Of a stretch of DNA of 64,000 nt, positions 35,665 to 45,648 are shown one piece after another. The notes below the pieces were generated by a model. The model searched no databases. It was not told the DNA's origin and saw only the letters and a list, made by a program, of their open reading frames with translations. A program made the position numbers and the translations under genes. This DNA comes from Nostoc sp. TCL240-02 (GTDB taxonomy: Bacteria; Cyanobacteriota; Cyanobacteriia; Cyanobacteriales; Nostocaceae). Location of the stretch: assembly GCF_013343235.1 (NCBI RefSeq), contig NZ_CP040094.1, positions 3,844,501 through 3,908,500 on the forward strand. Reading direction: 5' to 3'. Within the stretch, counting starts at the first letter, position 1, and each line of letters opens with the position of its first letter.

Positions 35665-36747
35665 ATGACAACAACTTTACAGCAGCGCTCAAGCGCCAAC
35701 GTATGGGATCGATTCTGTGAATGGATCACCAGCACCAACAACCGGATTTACATTGGTTGGTTCGGCGTAGTCATGATACCCACCTTGCTAGCCGCAACAG
35801 CTTGCTTCGTAGTCGCCTTCATCGCTGCACCACCAGTAGACATCGATGGAATCCGCGAACCAGTAGCAGGTTCTTTGATTTACGGAAACAATATCATCTC
35901 CGGTGCAGTAGTACCTTCCTCCAACGCCATCGGTTTGCACTTCTACCCAATTTGGGAAGCAGCATCCTTAGATGAGTGGTTGTACAACGGTGGTCCTTAC
36001 CAATTGGTAGTATTCCACTTCCTGATTGGCGTATTCTGCTACTTAGGTCGTGAATGGGAACTATCCTACCGCTTAGGTATGCGTCCTTGGATTGCAATTG
36101 CATATTCTGCACCTGTTGCAGCAGCAACCGCAGTATTCTTGGTATACCCAATCGGACAAGGTTCCTTCTCAGACGGTATGCCTTTAGGAATCTCAGGAAC
36201 ATTCAACTTCATGATCGTGTTCCAAGCAGAACACAACATCTTGATGCACCCCTTCCACCAACTAGGTGTAGCTGGTGTATTCGGCGGAAGCTTGTTCAGT
36301 GCAATGCACGGTTCACTAGTAACCTCATCTTTGGTTCGTGAAACAACTGAGACTGAATCACAAAACTACGGTTACAAATTCGGTCAAGAAGAAGAAACCT
36401 ACAACATCGTTGCAGCCCACGGCTACTTCGGTCGTCTAATCTTCCAATACGCTTCCTTCAACAACAGCCGTTCACTGCACTTCTTCCTCGCAGCGTGGCC
36501 TGTAATCGGCATCTGGTTCACCGCCTTGGGTGTAAGCACAATGGCGTTCAACTTGAACGGTTTCAACTTCAACCAATCAATCATTGACTCTGAAGGTCGT
36601 GTGATTGCGACTTGGGCGGATGTAATCAACCGTGCTAACCTGGGTATGGAAGTAATGCACGAGCGTAACGCTCACAACTTCCCTCTAGATTTGGCATCTG
36701 CTGAATCTGCTCCTGTTGCTCTAACTGCTCCTGCTATTAACGGTTAA
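35665..36747 (+). CDS. psbA: Photosystem II reaction centre protein D1 (high-light form, Glu130)
   Basis: D1 binds P680 chlorophylls, pheophytin, QB and most Mn4CaO5 ligands. The 360-residue protein is full length with the expected residues: Tyr161, Asp170, Glu189, His190, His198, His215, Ser264, His272, His332, Glu333, His337, Asp342 and Ala344, after which the 16-residue tail [16 protein letters not shown] is removed on maturation. Residue 130 is Glu (YLGREWELS), the form that hydrogen-bonds pheophytin more strongly and marks the high-light D1:2 type; the low-light D1:1 type has Gln. Ser264 predicts normal QB-site herbicide sensitivity. Cyanobacteria usually carry several psbA copies, so others should exist outside the window. 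Confidence 0.98.
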   Translation: MTTTLQQRSSANVWDRFCEWITSTNNRIYIGWFGVVMIPTLLAATACFVVAFIAAPPVDIDGIREPVAGSLIYGNNIISGAVVPSSNAIGLHFYPIWEAASLDEWLYNGGPYQLVVFHFLIGVFCYLGREWELSYRLGMRPWIAIAYSAPVAAATAVFLVYPIGQGSFSDGMPLGISGTFNFMIVFQAEHNILMHPFHQLGVAGVFGGSLFSAMHGSLVTSSLVRETTETESQNYGYKFGQEEETYNIVAAHGYFGRLIFQYASFNNSRSLHFFLAAWPVIGIWFTALGVSTMAFNLNGFNFNQSIIDSEGRVIATWADVINRANLGMEVMHERNAHNFPLDLASAESAPVALTAPAING

Positions 36748-36767
36748 TTTTGAAGTTTCACTAAATC

Positions 36768-36800
36768 AAAAAGCGCTCTCCCGATTGGGAGAGCGCTTTT
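36768..36800 (+). terminator. Terminator of psbA
   Basis: Near-perfect hairpin AAAAGCGCTCTCCC / GGGAGAGCGCTTTT, loop GATT, followed by GTTTATTTTT. It lies 21 bases after the psbA stop. Confidence 0.92.
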
Positions 36801-36895
36801 GTTTATTTTTAGTTTCCGAGTATTATAATTCAAAGAAAAAGATAAATCTCTAAATCATCTTCGCTTAATTTTTTCCAATTCCTATAGCGGTTCTC

Positions 36896-36925
36896 CTGAC
36901 TTTTCACGGGATGTGGAAAAGTCAG
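36896..36925. repeat. Hairpin CTGACTTTTC / GAAAAGTCAG
   Basis: Perfect 10-bp inverted repeat with a 10-base loop, between psbA and the degraded region. No T-run; function unknown. Confidence 0.5.
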
Positions 36926-36987
36926 TTGGAGGGTAGAGGTACTAAGTTGCAATGAATGAATTAGCTTCTTCTGCTAGCTACAGAAGT

Positions 36988-37212
36988 TTATACCTCTACT
37001 GTATCTTGCCAGTGATTGAGTTCACCGAGATCGTACCGGATTGCTGTTTTCTCTTGTTGAGAGCTACCTACTGCACCGTATCCTCGCATATATTTCGGCT
37101 TCAATTCTGTAATTGCGATATTTGCTGCAATCAGGTTTGCCTGAATCGCATGAATTGCCCCAACAGTAGACATGGGAAGCTCAATATGCTGACCTTCTAG
37201 AACTCGAACCAT
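36988..37212 (-). CDS. Hypothetical small protein or gene remnant
   Basis: A 74-residue frame starting MVRVLEGQHIELPM and ending GELNHWQDTVEV. I do not recognise it. The composition looks like real coding sequence (balanced residues, a short amphipathic stretch AIHAIQANLIAANIAI), and the frame stays open upstream into RAQ and beyond, where it crosses into the antisense of the P-type ATPase fragment. It may therefore be the C-terminal remnant of a larger gene cut at the same junction near 37230. Confidence 0.4.
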   Translation of the reverse strand: MVRVLEGQHIELPMSTVGAIHAIQANLIAANIAITELKPKYMRGYGAVGSSQQEKTAIRYDLGELNHWQDTVEV

Positions 37213-37231
37213 CTGGGCGCGAATCCGAGCA

Positions 37232-38025
37232 ATATTGACCAGCCTTAGGAAAGCTGACATTGGGGTAGCAATGGGCATCACAGGTACTGATGTTGCGAAA
37301 GAAGCTGCCGATATGGTACTGCTGGATGACAATTTTGCCACCATTGTCGCTGCTGTAGAAGAAGGGCGGGTAATCTACGACAATATCCGCACGTTTCTTA
37401 AGTACAGCATGACAGGTAATGCCAGTGGTGTCTGGATTATGTTGCTGGCTCCCCTAGTGGCGATGCCCTTACCCCTGCTACCACTGCAAATTCTCTGGAT
37501 TAATTTGTTGGCAGATGGACTTTTGGTACTAGCACTCAGCGTCGAGCCTGCTGAACGCAACACAATGCAACGCCCGCCTTGCCGTCCCAATGAGAATATC
37601 TTTGGCCGGGGTGTAGGTAGAGACATCATCTGGGTAGGGCTACTAATGGGACTGTTCTTTTTGCTCTTGGGCTACGAGTATTGGTCAACCGCCCAAGCAA
37701 ACTGCCAAACAATGGTATTTGTAACGCTGGCTTTTTCCCGGATGAGCCTAGCTTTGGCGATGCGATCTAATCTTGACTCGCTATTTAGGATTGGTCTTGT
37801 GAGTAACAAACCAATTTTAGGGGCAGTAGCACTGACTTTCGTCTTGCAGCTTGCAGTTATTTATATTCCTTGGCTGCGATCGTTTTTCCAGACACAGCCT
37901 TGTCTACTAGAGACTTGGTTCTCTGCTTGGCGATTAGCACTGTAGGTTTTTGGGCAATCGAACTTGAAAAATGGGTGATTCGTCGCCGTGCTAAGAATAG
38001 GCAATTGGCAGTCGGTAAAAAGTAA
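37232..38025 (+). pseudogene. C-terminal remnant of a P-type (Ca2+/cation) ATPase
   Basis: The sequence begins inside the conserved hinge motif: the usual GDGVNDAP is missing and the frame picks up at TSLRKADIGVAMGITGTDVAKEA. It continues through MVLLDDNFATIV and the C-terminal membrane helices (LLPLQILWINLLADGLLVLAL). About two thirds of the gene, including the phosphorylated DKTG Asp and nucleotide site, is absent. Near 37895-37910 the frame is broken: one frame ends at 37945, whereas the next gives LVLCLAIST, then GFWAIELEKWVIRRR, to a stop at 38023-38025, the natural end. With a 5' deletion and a 3' frameshift it is dead. It resembles PacL/PMCA-type pumps. Confidence 0.88.
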
Positions 38026-38398
38026 GCCAGCGCCCATCTTGGCTTTCCGTCGTTAGCGACATACTACTAAGTCGAAGTACGGACGTGCCAGAAGGAGTGT
38101 TACCCGTACTGCTAAAGCAGAATCCGCAGGGTAGGGTAATAGACGGAGATAATCCCTATGGCGAACTCATTGACTTTACTTGAATGCTCAGTCGTGGTGC
38201 AAACTACAGTATATCGATAGGAATAACGTTAAATTGATCTAAAAATTCATTTTTGGATCAATTTAAGAACAACATAAAAAACAACACTATACATGAGCAT
38301 TAGCCAAATACTTAAGTTTCCAAGTCAGTGAGGTACAAAATGCATGACTCAAAATCAAATCAGATATAGAAATGTTTCTATCTCCTGCCTAATTCCTT
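38026..38398. other. Spacer with a strong hairpin
   Basis: No gene recognised between the ATPase remnant and the hybrid kinase. A hairpin TTAAATTGATCTAAAAA / TTTTTGGATCAATTTAA (one G-T mismatch position) with loop TTCA lies at 38229-38266. It is placed about 130 bases beyond the stop of the minus-strand hybrid kinase. Confidence 0.55.
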
Positions 38399-41300
38399 CT
38401 AAGTCCGTCCAACAAGGCTAGCTACTACTGTAGCTAACTCAGCCGCTTCAATAGGTTTGGGTAAATGTAGCTGATAACCTTCTTGTATAGCTCGCATCCG
38501 ATCTTCTGCCCTAGCATAAGCTGTCAATGCTGCTGCGGGAATATTTCCTCCTTGTTCTGGTGGTTGCGATCGCAGTTTGCGGATCAAAGAGTAACCATCC
38601 TCATTGGGCATACCAATGTCACTAACTAAAACATCTGGTTTCCATTGTGCAATTACCTGCAATGCTTCTTGAACTGATGCTACTGCTTTAACTTCGGCTT
38701 GGCACTGTTCAAGAACTGTGGTGATAAATTCACGACTATCGGTTTGGTCATCTACAACCACTACCCGCACACCAAGGAGGGAGACGAAGTGAAGAGGAGA
38801 ACAGGGAACGGGGAGAGGCTGCGAGACTGTAAATAGATGACTTTTCAAAAGTGGCAACTTGACTATAAACGTTGCTCCTTGCTCTTTACCTGGACTATCT
38901 ACGTGAACAGTACCACCATGTAATTCGACTAAATGACGCACGATCGCTAATCCTAGTCCTAATCCACCGTATGATCTAGTGTTAGAACTATCAGCTTGAC
39001 GAAAGCGATCAAAGACGTAAGGGAGAAAATCAGGGCTAATACCAATGCCTGTGTCAATCACCTGAATTTGGGCATATTTCTCTGTTATGTGTTGTTTTTC
39101 TTCGCTAGTTACCACTGACAATTGCAACTCTACCTGTCCACCTGTGGGTGTAAATTTGATGGCATTAGATAACAGATTCCAGATTATTTGTTGCAAACGC
39201 TCGAAATCACCGGAAACTAGGAATTGGGAATTTTCGCCAATCGTGCTGTCTTTTGAACGTTGATTGCTTTGGGATTGTGCTTCTCTTGATTCTAGATTTT
39301 CGTGATTGATTTCTAATCTCAAATCGGAATCTGGCGCGATTGTTGCCACGGGGAGTATCCTCGGTGACGCATTTCGTGTCTCTTTTGAGGGAATGATGGA
39401 AAATTTTAAATCGATTTCCTTAGATTGGGCGGCTAGGCTAACAGTCTTTAGGCTCGACTCAATCATCGGAACCAAATTACAAGTACGGACATTGAGGCGT
39501 AACTTGCCTCTAATCATCCGCGATATATCTAGTAAGTCTTCAATTAGCTGGGTTTGCGCTTTGGCATTACGCTCAATTGTCTCCGTAGCCTTAGCCATTT
39601 GGCTTTCACTCAGCTTGCTTCGTTGCAGGAGTTGTGCCCAGCCCAAAATTGCATTGAGGGGCGATCGCAATTCGTGAGACAATATTCCCAGAAATTCATC
39701 TTTCATGCGGTTCGCCTCTTGCAACTGCTCAGTTTGTTTTTGCAAAGAAGCAATTAAACTAGCACGTTCCATTGCGATCGCTATTTGGTCACATACTGCT
39801 TGCATCATCCCCTTTTGATTCTCGGTAAAGCTTAACCGAGTGCGGCTGCCAAAAGAAAGAGTACCTAACAACCGCCCTTGGGCAATCAACGGATAACTAT
39901 AATAAGCAGTAATACCTAAAGAACGAATCAATTCTGTTTTTGGATCAGTTGATTGCTGCACATTTTCTAAAGCTATTGCACAACATTCTTGGGCTACAGT
40001 ACCGCAAACCGCTTCACCCAATCCCAACGACTCGATTTCCTTGGCCACTTCTTGGGAAATACCACTGTAAGACCCTAACTGCATTACTTGAGAGTTATCC
40101 TCAACCAAATAGTTCAAATAAACTTCTATTCCAATTTGCTCTCTTAGTTTTCGGTAGACGCTATCGATTAATAGTAATGGTTCTTGGCTTGAGAGTAAAT
40201 CGTTGGCTGTGTCAAATAGTAGCTTTAGTCTTTTGTAACCTAACGAGAGTGCTTTTTCTGCCTGTTTGAGGTTGCTAATCTCTTGGAACACTAAGATACA
40301 GGTAGCCGGATGACCGTGCATCGCTGGCAAGGTATCAGCAAATATCAGTAGAGAGCGCACACCAGAGGGAGTGTGCCAATCTACTTCTAATCCATTGAGA
40401 CGTTCACCAAGTGCAACCCGCACTCCTGGCATTTGTTCATTGGGAATGCGATCACCAGCTGCATCTGTATAGTGGTAAACTGTATGATAATCTTCAGCTG
40501 GTACACCTTTAGGAAATTTGCCCCCAGCTAATTCATTAGCAGAGCGATTGGCAAAAGTTACCCGCGCCGTTCCTGGTTCGATAAAAAGCAAGGGTCTTGG
40601 CATCAGATTTAATACATCCTCCAGCCATTTTTGCTGATTTAGAAGTATTTCTTCTGCCTGCTTGCGCTCCGTAATATCTAAAAATGCACCAACGCTTCCT
40701 CTAGTTTTACCCTCTTCATCAAACAGAGGTGCAACATACTCCAACAGGTTGACAATTTTGCCATTTTCATGGACTACTTCAAGTTCACAATCCACAACTT
40801 CGACACCATGAGCAGCAGAGTATTGCATTGGCAGTTCCTCTTCTGACAGTTCCCTTCCCTCTCGGTAGATTTTAAAGCTTGTGGATTTTTCATCATTAGG
40901 AACACTGAGAGAGGCATTTGTAGTTGACGATATCCCCAACTGCTTGGCAAAAGCAGGGTTTACCTTGATATTTTGGCATAGTGGATCTTCGGCAATGCCA
41001 ATTCCAATGGGAATTACCTCTAACAAAGTTTGTAACTCAGTAATGCGGCGCTGTAGATCCTTGTTTAGTTGTAAGATTTTTTCTTTAGCTTGTTTTTGTT
41101 CGCTGATGTTACGAGTCACAGTTGCTAAGGCAATTGGCTGACCTGTGTTGTTGTCTGTAACAGTGAAGATATTGTAATCAACTGGTATTGGTTTTCCTGT
41201 TTGGAGATGCCGAAAGCAGAATTCTCCCTGCCAGCGCCCTTCTGATAGTACAGTCGGCAGTATATATTTTTGAAAATAGGTTTTGTCTTTGGGCATGAAG

Positions 41301-42805
41301 TAATCTAATACTACTTTTTGCCTCACTTCATCAAGGCTAGCAAGTCCTACCAGTTTTTGACCTGCATCATTTATATAGAGTAATTGACCCTCAAGGGTGG
41401 CGATGCCAATAAAGTCAGAGCTATTTTCTACCAGCGATACTAATTTTTGTTGCTCTGCTTCTGCAAGCTTACGTTCGCTCAAGTCGAGGATAAATGCTAC
41501 TGACTCTTCCCGTTTTTCTCCTAACAACACGTAACCAACTAAAACTGGGATGCGGCTACCATCCTTGCGAATATATTCTTTCTCGTAGGGCGTACAAGTA
41601 GCGTTAGTGTTTCCTTGTGCTTCAGCGACACCTCGCAGATCCAAGTATAGATACTCTGGTGGTGTGATATTGCTCCAACTTAACCTACCCTCTGACAAAT
41701 CTTCCTGGGTATAACCAATCATCCTGAGAAATTCGTCGTTTGCCTCCTGGATACCGCCATACACATCGCCAAACAGAATACCAATAACGTTAGAATCTAC
41801 GAAACTCCCCAGTTTATCCTGGTAGGTTCTTAGTGCTTCCTGAGCAAGATCGCGTTGATGGCTAAGGCGTTCAATAACCCTGGCACTTTGCCAAATCAAA
41901 ATAGTAAAAATGACAATTAAGATGATCGCAAACACCGATACTGCAAAAGCCGGATCGTATTGTCCTGCGCGTTGACCTTCAACAATTACCCACCCTAATA
42001 TAAAAGGTACTGCGATCGCGGCAACCAATAAACGACGTGCCAGTAAGCCACCATAAGTATCACTTGTAACTACCCTCATTAACCCCTGTTCTGCCCGCGC
42101 CCACAGAATACCTATACTTAGCAAAATGAACAACACCGCTGTATGTAAAGCCATCGATGTTGTATAAGGGGCAAGTCCGTAAAGAACTTTCACTTTGTAG
42201 GCATAGCCCATGAGTGCCTGAAAGGAAATTAAAGTAGCGATCAGAGCGATAATCTGAGCAGACCAATAACTACGGTGGTTTTTAGGATTAATCAGAATCT
42301 GTAGGGCAACGCTGACTAGTATAAAGTTGAATGCTGTATTTACCCCCATTCGCCCCGGATAAAATGTCGTCATACTAGTTGGCGAATCAAGGAACAGCAC
42401 CTCGTCAATGCCCAGATTCCAGCCGAACAGATATTCACACAGTGTAAGTGCAGCAATTGTGGTGACAGCTATTGCACAGACCCTTGAAATTACCAGAGTA
42501 GGGAAGTTGAGAAGTTGAAAGGTCGAAGAGTCAGGGTAGTTTTGAATTGTTCTTTTCCCTTGATTTTCTGCCTTTAAAAACAGCAAAAATGATAAACCAG
42601 ACAGCACAAAACACAACGCTGTATTGACTTTCATCGTGGCGGGACTACCAGGGAAGCCGCGCTTGAGAACTTCAATTCCCAGCCACCAGCCAATTAGCAC
42701 CAAGCTACCAACCAAGATGGGTATTACACTTGCGACTTTTGCCACAAGTGAATTTCTCGGGATTTTGAATATATCTTGCAGCCGCAAGCGGTTAACCTTT
42801 AACAT
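38399..42805 (-). CDS. Hybrid sensor histidine kinase with membrane domain, PAS repeats, GAF and receiver
   Basis: A 1468-residue two-component sensor. Order: about eight membrane helices in residues 20-305; a PAS-type domain at about 330-445 (GGIQEANDEFLRMIGYTQEDL), a second at about 455-570 (QLLYINDAGQKLVGL) and two more to about 850, each ending in DLSERK/NISEQK/DITERK; a GAF domain at about 860-1010; HisKA with the phosphorylated His in GILSHELRSPLNAILGW; HATPase_c with N box (NLLSNAIKF) and G boxes (VIDTGIGI, GGLGLGLAIV); and a C-terminal receiver with acidic VVVDD, Asp in VLVSDIGMP and the TAY/KP residues. Soluble PAS/GAF domains may bind small ligands or cofactors. Ligand and output unknown; no response regulator gene is adjacent. 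Confidence 0.93.
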   Translation of the reverse strand: MLKVNRLRLQDIFKIPRNSLVAKVASVIPILVGSLVLIGWWLGIEVLKRGFPGSPATMKVNTALCFVLSGLSFLLFLKAENQGKRTIQNYPDSSTFQLLNFPTLVISRVCAIAVTTIAALTLCEYLFGWNLGIDEVLFLDSPTSMTTFYPGRMGVNTAFNFILVSVALQILINPKNHRSYWSAQIIALIATLISFQALMGYAYKVKVLYGLAPYTTSMALHTAVLFILLSIGILWARAEQGLMRVVTSDTYGGLLARRLLVAAIAVPFILGWVIVEGQRAGQYDPAFAVSVFAIILIVIFTILIWQSARVIERLSHQRDLAQEALRTYQDKLGSFVDSNVIGILFGDVYGGIQEANDEFLRMIGYTQEDLSEGRLSWSNITPPEYLYLDLRGVAEAQGNTNATCTPYEKEYIRKDGSRIPVLVGYVLLGEKREESVAFILDLSERKLAEAEQQKLVSLVENSSDFIGIATLEGQLLYINDAGQKLVGLASLDEVRQKVVLDYFMPKDKTYFQKYILPTVLSEGRWQGEFCFRHLQTGKPIPVDYNIFTVTDNNTGQPIALATVTRNISEQKQAKEKILQLNKDLQRRITELQTLLEVIPIGIGIAEDPLCQNIKVNPAFAKQLGISSTTNASLSVPNDEKSTSFKIYREGRELSEEELPMQYSAAHGVEVVDCELEVVHENGKIVNLLEYVAPLFDEEGKTRGSVGAFLDITERKQAEEILLNQQKWLEDVLNLMPRPLLFIEPGTARVTFANRSANELAGGKFPKGVPAEDYHTVYHYTDAAGDRIPNEQMPGVRVALGERLNGLEVDWHTPSGVRSLLIFADTLPAMHGHPATCILVFQEISNLKQAEKALSLGYKRLKLLFDTANDLLSSQEPLLLIDSVYRKLREQIGIEVYLNYLVEDNSQVMQLGSYSGISQEVAKEIESLGLGEAVCGTVAQECCAIALENVQQSTDPKTELIRSLGITAYYSYPLIAQGRLLGTLSFGSRTRLSFTENQKGMMQAVCDQIAIAMERASLIASLQKQTEQLQEANRMKDEFLGILSHELRSPLNAILGWAQLLQRSKLSESQMAKATETIERNAKAQTQLIEDLLDISRMIRGKLRLNVRTCNLVPMIESSLKTVSLAAQSKEIDLKFSIIPSKETRNASPRILPVATIAPDSDLRLEINHENLESREAQSQSNQRSKDSTIGENSQFLVSGDFERLQQIIWNLLSNAIKFTPTGGQVELQLSVVTSEEKQHITEKYAQIQVIDTGIGISPDFLPYVFDRFRQADSSNTRSYGGLGLGLAIVRHLVELHGGTVHVDSPGKEQGATFIVKLPLLKSHLFTVSQPLPVPCSPLHFVSLLGVRVVVVDDQTDSREFITTVLEQCQAEVKAVASVQEALQVIAQWKPDVLVSDIGMPNEDGYSLIRKLRSQPPEQGGNIPAAALTAYARAEDRMRAIQEGYQLHLPKPIEAAELATVVASLVGRT

Positions 42806-43074
42806 TTAGTGTTCTCTAACCGCATCTATCTAGCGTAGTAAAGTTCCGTATTCCTTACGGTTTAATCATCTATATCTTTGTATTTTATGCTACCCCTTGA
42901 CTTACTTTTCATCTACCCAGATGCATATTTTTTATTGAATAATTTAGAGTAAGAATTAATAATTCAAAAAACAACTTTTGTGAGTATTTCAGAATTGCAG
43001 GCTATGTCGTTTACACGATCTAACTTTCTGTACAGAAACAGCCGTATAATCGAGAACTTGTAGCTTCAATATAA

Positions 43075-43509
43075 CTACTTGTTTGGTTCTGTTCGCAAGT
43101 CTTGTAATAGCACTTGTAAAAACTTTCCCCATTCCGCCGCCAAAGGGATTTCGGTAAATGGAACACGCACCGATTTATTAGATTCGCAAAAGAGAAATTC
43201 TAGCTCTATAGAACGCCCTTTCAGCGGTATGTTATTCACATCTACTGATTTATCATCTACGAGAAAGTTGATTTGCTTAATATCAAGCAAAGAGAATGTT
43301 TCTAGTTTAATAGGCCCTTGAGGTGTGGGTTTTCCCCAAGTGAGATTATTGTCTTTTTGACCTAATACAGCATAAATATCGTACTTAGCCCGTTCAAATT
43401 GTTCTGCCCAAGCGCGATAGGCTTCAACTTTTTGATACTCCTTCGAGCCTTGCCAAGCCAACCAGAAAAACATTACTAATAACGGCAACCACAAAAGACC
43501 ACGTTCCAT
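43075..43509 (-). CDS. Hypothetical membrane-anchored protein
   Basis: 144 residues; not recognised. An N-terminal hydrophobic helix (LLWLPLLVMFFWLAW, residues about 5-19) is followed by a helical segment and a soluble beta-rich domain with GPIKLETFSLLDIKQINFLVDD and a late EIPLAAEWGKFLQVLLQDL. It reads like a single-pass anchored protein with its domain outside the membrane. Stands alone, divergent from the subtilisin gene. Confidence 0.7.
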   Translation of the reverse strand: MERGLLWLPLLVMFFWLAWQGSKEYQKVEAYRAWAEQFERAKYDIYAVLGQKDNNLTWGKPTPQGPIKLETFSLLDIKQINFLVDDKSVDVNNIPLKGRSIELEFLFCESNKSVRVPFTEIPLAAEWGKFLQVLLQDLRTEPNK

Positions 43510-43630
43510 CGTTTCAAAAAGTCCTGAGTAATGAAGTGAGACTTGTAACTAAAAGTGCAAAATCCACCAACAAAGGATGGAGATAAGTTATGGTAGTGAG
43601 AAAACTGGCAAAAAGCGGTGATGAGTTAAT

Positions 43631-45484
43631 ATGAGAAAGCTTATATTATTGTGCTTGTTTGTCATTGGGCTGGGAGCTGCCATATTTGGTTTCCTGAATT
43701 TCCAGGGAATGGCAGTTAAAGGAGAGTTTGAGACGATTTTGCTTGATTTTCGGGAAGATATTCCATCAGATGTGGTACAACAGAATCTCCAAGCGATCGC
43801 CAAACAATACAACGTTACACCCCAATTAGACAACAAGTTTTCAGAAAAAGATCATGTGTATATTGTCAAAGGCGATCGCCAGCGACTCCAAGAACTGAAA
43901 AAATCTCAGTTTGCCCAAGCTACAGAATTCATTGAGCCAAATTACATATATACAAAGATTCCACAACCAGGTGAAAAAGCTTGGTTAGGAGAATTTTTGA
44001 GACCCCAAGAAAATGATGATGAGACAAGCCCATCATTAACTGGCCCCAATGACCAATATTACAGCAAGCAGTGGAACTTGCACAAAATCGGCATAGAAGG
44101 TGCGTGGAGCCAAACCAAAGGCAGTGGCATTACAGTTGCGGTAATTGACACCGGGATTACTAAGGTGCGCGACTTATATGAAACAAAATTCGTCAAAGGC
44201 TATGATTTTGTTAACGACCGAGAAGAAGCCAAAGACGATAACGGCCACGGTACCCATGTTGCCGGAACTATTGCTCAAGCCACAAATAACAAATATGGCG
44301 TAGCCGGAATTGCTTATGAAGCCAGTCTGATGCCCTTAAAGGTACTCAGTTCTTATGGCGGCGGTACAGTTGCCGATATTGCCGAAGCGATTAAATTTGC
44401 TGCTGATAAAGGCGCAGATGTGATTAATATGAGCTTGGGTGGTGGCGGTGAAAGCAAGTTGATGAAAGAAGCGATCGAGTATGCCCATAGAAAAGGTGTA
44501 GTTATCATTGCCGCAGCCGGGAATGAAAATACCAATGGCGCAAGCTATCCAGCCCGATATCCTTATGTAATCGGCGTTTCGGCAATTGGCCCAGATGGCG
44601 AAAGAGCGCCTTATTCTAACTTTGGTGCTGGGGTAGATATCTCGGCTCCTGGTGGTAGTGAAGCTGGTAAGATTCTCCAAGAAACTATCGACGAAAATGG
44701 CGAAGGAGTATTTCTTGGCTTCCAGGGTACAAGCATGGCTTCTCCCCACGTTGCAGGCGTTGCAGCATTAATTAAAGCTGCTGGTATCAAAGAACCAGAT
44801 GAAGTTTTAAAAGTCCTCAAGCAGTCAGCGCGAGTTATCCAAGATGATGGTTTGAACTATTATGGCGCTGGACAACTCAATGCAGAAGCAGCAGTCAGAC
44901 TAGCTTTTGGAGGACAAATCAGTTTTCCAGATTTCTTTCGGTGGTTACGCGATAACGGCTATCTTAACCCTGGCTTTTGGATTGATGGTGGTGCAGTGGC
45001 ACTATTACCCAAGATTTTAATGGTAGTTGGCTCTTATCTACTGGCTTGGTTTTTACGGGTTTACTTCCCCTTCTCTTGGAGTTGGTCTTTATCTAGTGGA
45101 CTAATCGCTGGCAGTTCCGGCTTATTCTTCCTCAAGGGAATCTATATTTTTGATCTTCCCCAATGGCCTTTCCGGATTTTGGGCAGTTCAATTCCCGAAC
45201 TAGGTAATACCCTCCAGGGAACTGATGCGTTGAATCCCCTATTTGCCAGTGTACTGATTCCCATTTTGTTAATGGCATTGCTGCTGGGAAATCCTAGTTG
45301 GAAATGGTTTGCCATTGGTTCAACATTAGGTATAGCAGCCTGCTTGACAGTAAGTGCATTTTTAGATCCAGCTGTTTGGGGTTTGGGAAGTGGCAACATA
45401 TCACGCCTCTTCCTCATCGTTAATGCCCTAATCTGCTATGGACTGGCTCGTTTAGCATTGAAAAACGAAGAAAAGATCGCATAA
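43631..45484 (+). CDS. Subtilisin-family (S8) serine protease with C-terminal membrane domain
   Basis: The 617-residue protein starts with a signal or anchor helix (LILLCLFVIGLGAAIFGF) and a propeptide-like region (about 30-110, resembling inhibitor I9 prodomains). A complete S8 catalytic domain follows at about 150-430: Asp in VAVIDTGI, His in NGHGTHVAGTI, oxyanion Asn in AAAGNEN, and Ser in GTSMASPHVAG. Residues about 455-610 then form four or five hydrophobic helices (KILMVVGSYLLAWFL, ASVLIPILLMALLLG), ending in a short cytosolic tail. The protease would act on the outside or in the periplasm while held in the membrane. A subtilisin with a multi-helix C-terminal anchor is uncommon. Confidence 0.92.
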   Translation: MRKLILLCLFVIGLGAAIFGFLNFQGMAVKGEFETILLDFREDIPSDVVQQNLQAIAKQYNVTPQLDNKFSEKDHVYIVKGDRQRLQELKKSQFAQATEFIEPNYIYTKIPQPGEKAWLGEFLRPQENDDETSPSLTGPNDQYYSKQWNLHKIGIEGAWSQTKGSGITVAVIDTGITKVRDLYETKFVKGYDFVNDREEAKDDNGHGTHVAGTIAQATNNKYGVAGIAYEASLMPLKVLSSYGGGTVADIAEAIKFAADKGADVINMSLGGGGESKLMKEAIEYAHRKGVVIIAAAGNENTNGASYPARYPYVIGVSAIGPDGERAPYSNFGAGVDISAPGGSEAGKILQETIDENGEGVFLGFQGTSMASPHVAGVAALIKAAGIKEPDEVLKVLKQSARVIQDDGLNYYGAGQLNAEAAVRLAFGGQISFPDFFRWLRDNGYLNPGFWIDGGAVALLPKILMVVGSYLLAWFLRVYFPFSWSWSLSSGLIAGSSGLFFLKGIYIFDLPQWPFRILGSSIPELGNTLQGTDALNPLFASVLIPILLMALLLGNPSWKWFAIGSTLGIAACLTVSAFLDPAVWGLGSGNISRLFLIVNALICYGLARLALKNEEKIA

Positions 45485-45487
45485 ATA

Positions 45488-45575
45488 GGGAATTGGGAAT
45501 TGGGAATTGGGAATTGGGCATGGGAAAGAATTCTTAATAACTCCTAACTCTTAACTCTTAACTCTTAACTCCCTA
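45488..45575. repeat. Heptanucleotide short tandem repeats (GGGAATT and AACTCTT)
   Basis: About four copies of GGGAATT at 45488-45519 and, shortly after, about four copies of AACTCTT/AACTCCT at 45541-45575, in the gap before the next gene. Confidence 0.85.
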
Positions 45576-45648
45576 CTGCCGACTCTCCCACTCAGCACGG
45601 GCTAAACGCCCCGCTATCGCTAACAGCACTCACAACTCAGCACTGTTT

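Noticed and set aside
36952..37200. Plus-strand 82-residue frame after psbA
   Set aside because: Cys/Leu-rich antisense of the more protein-like minus-strand frame at 36988-37212; no domain.
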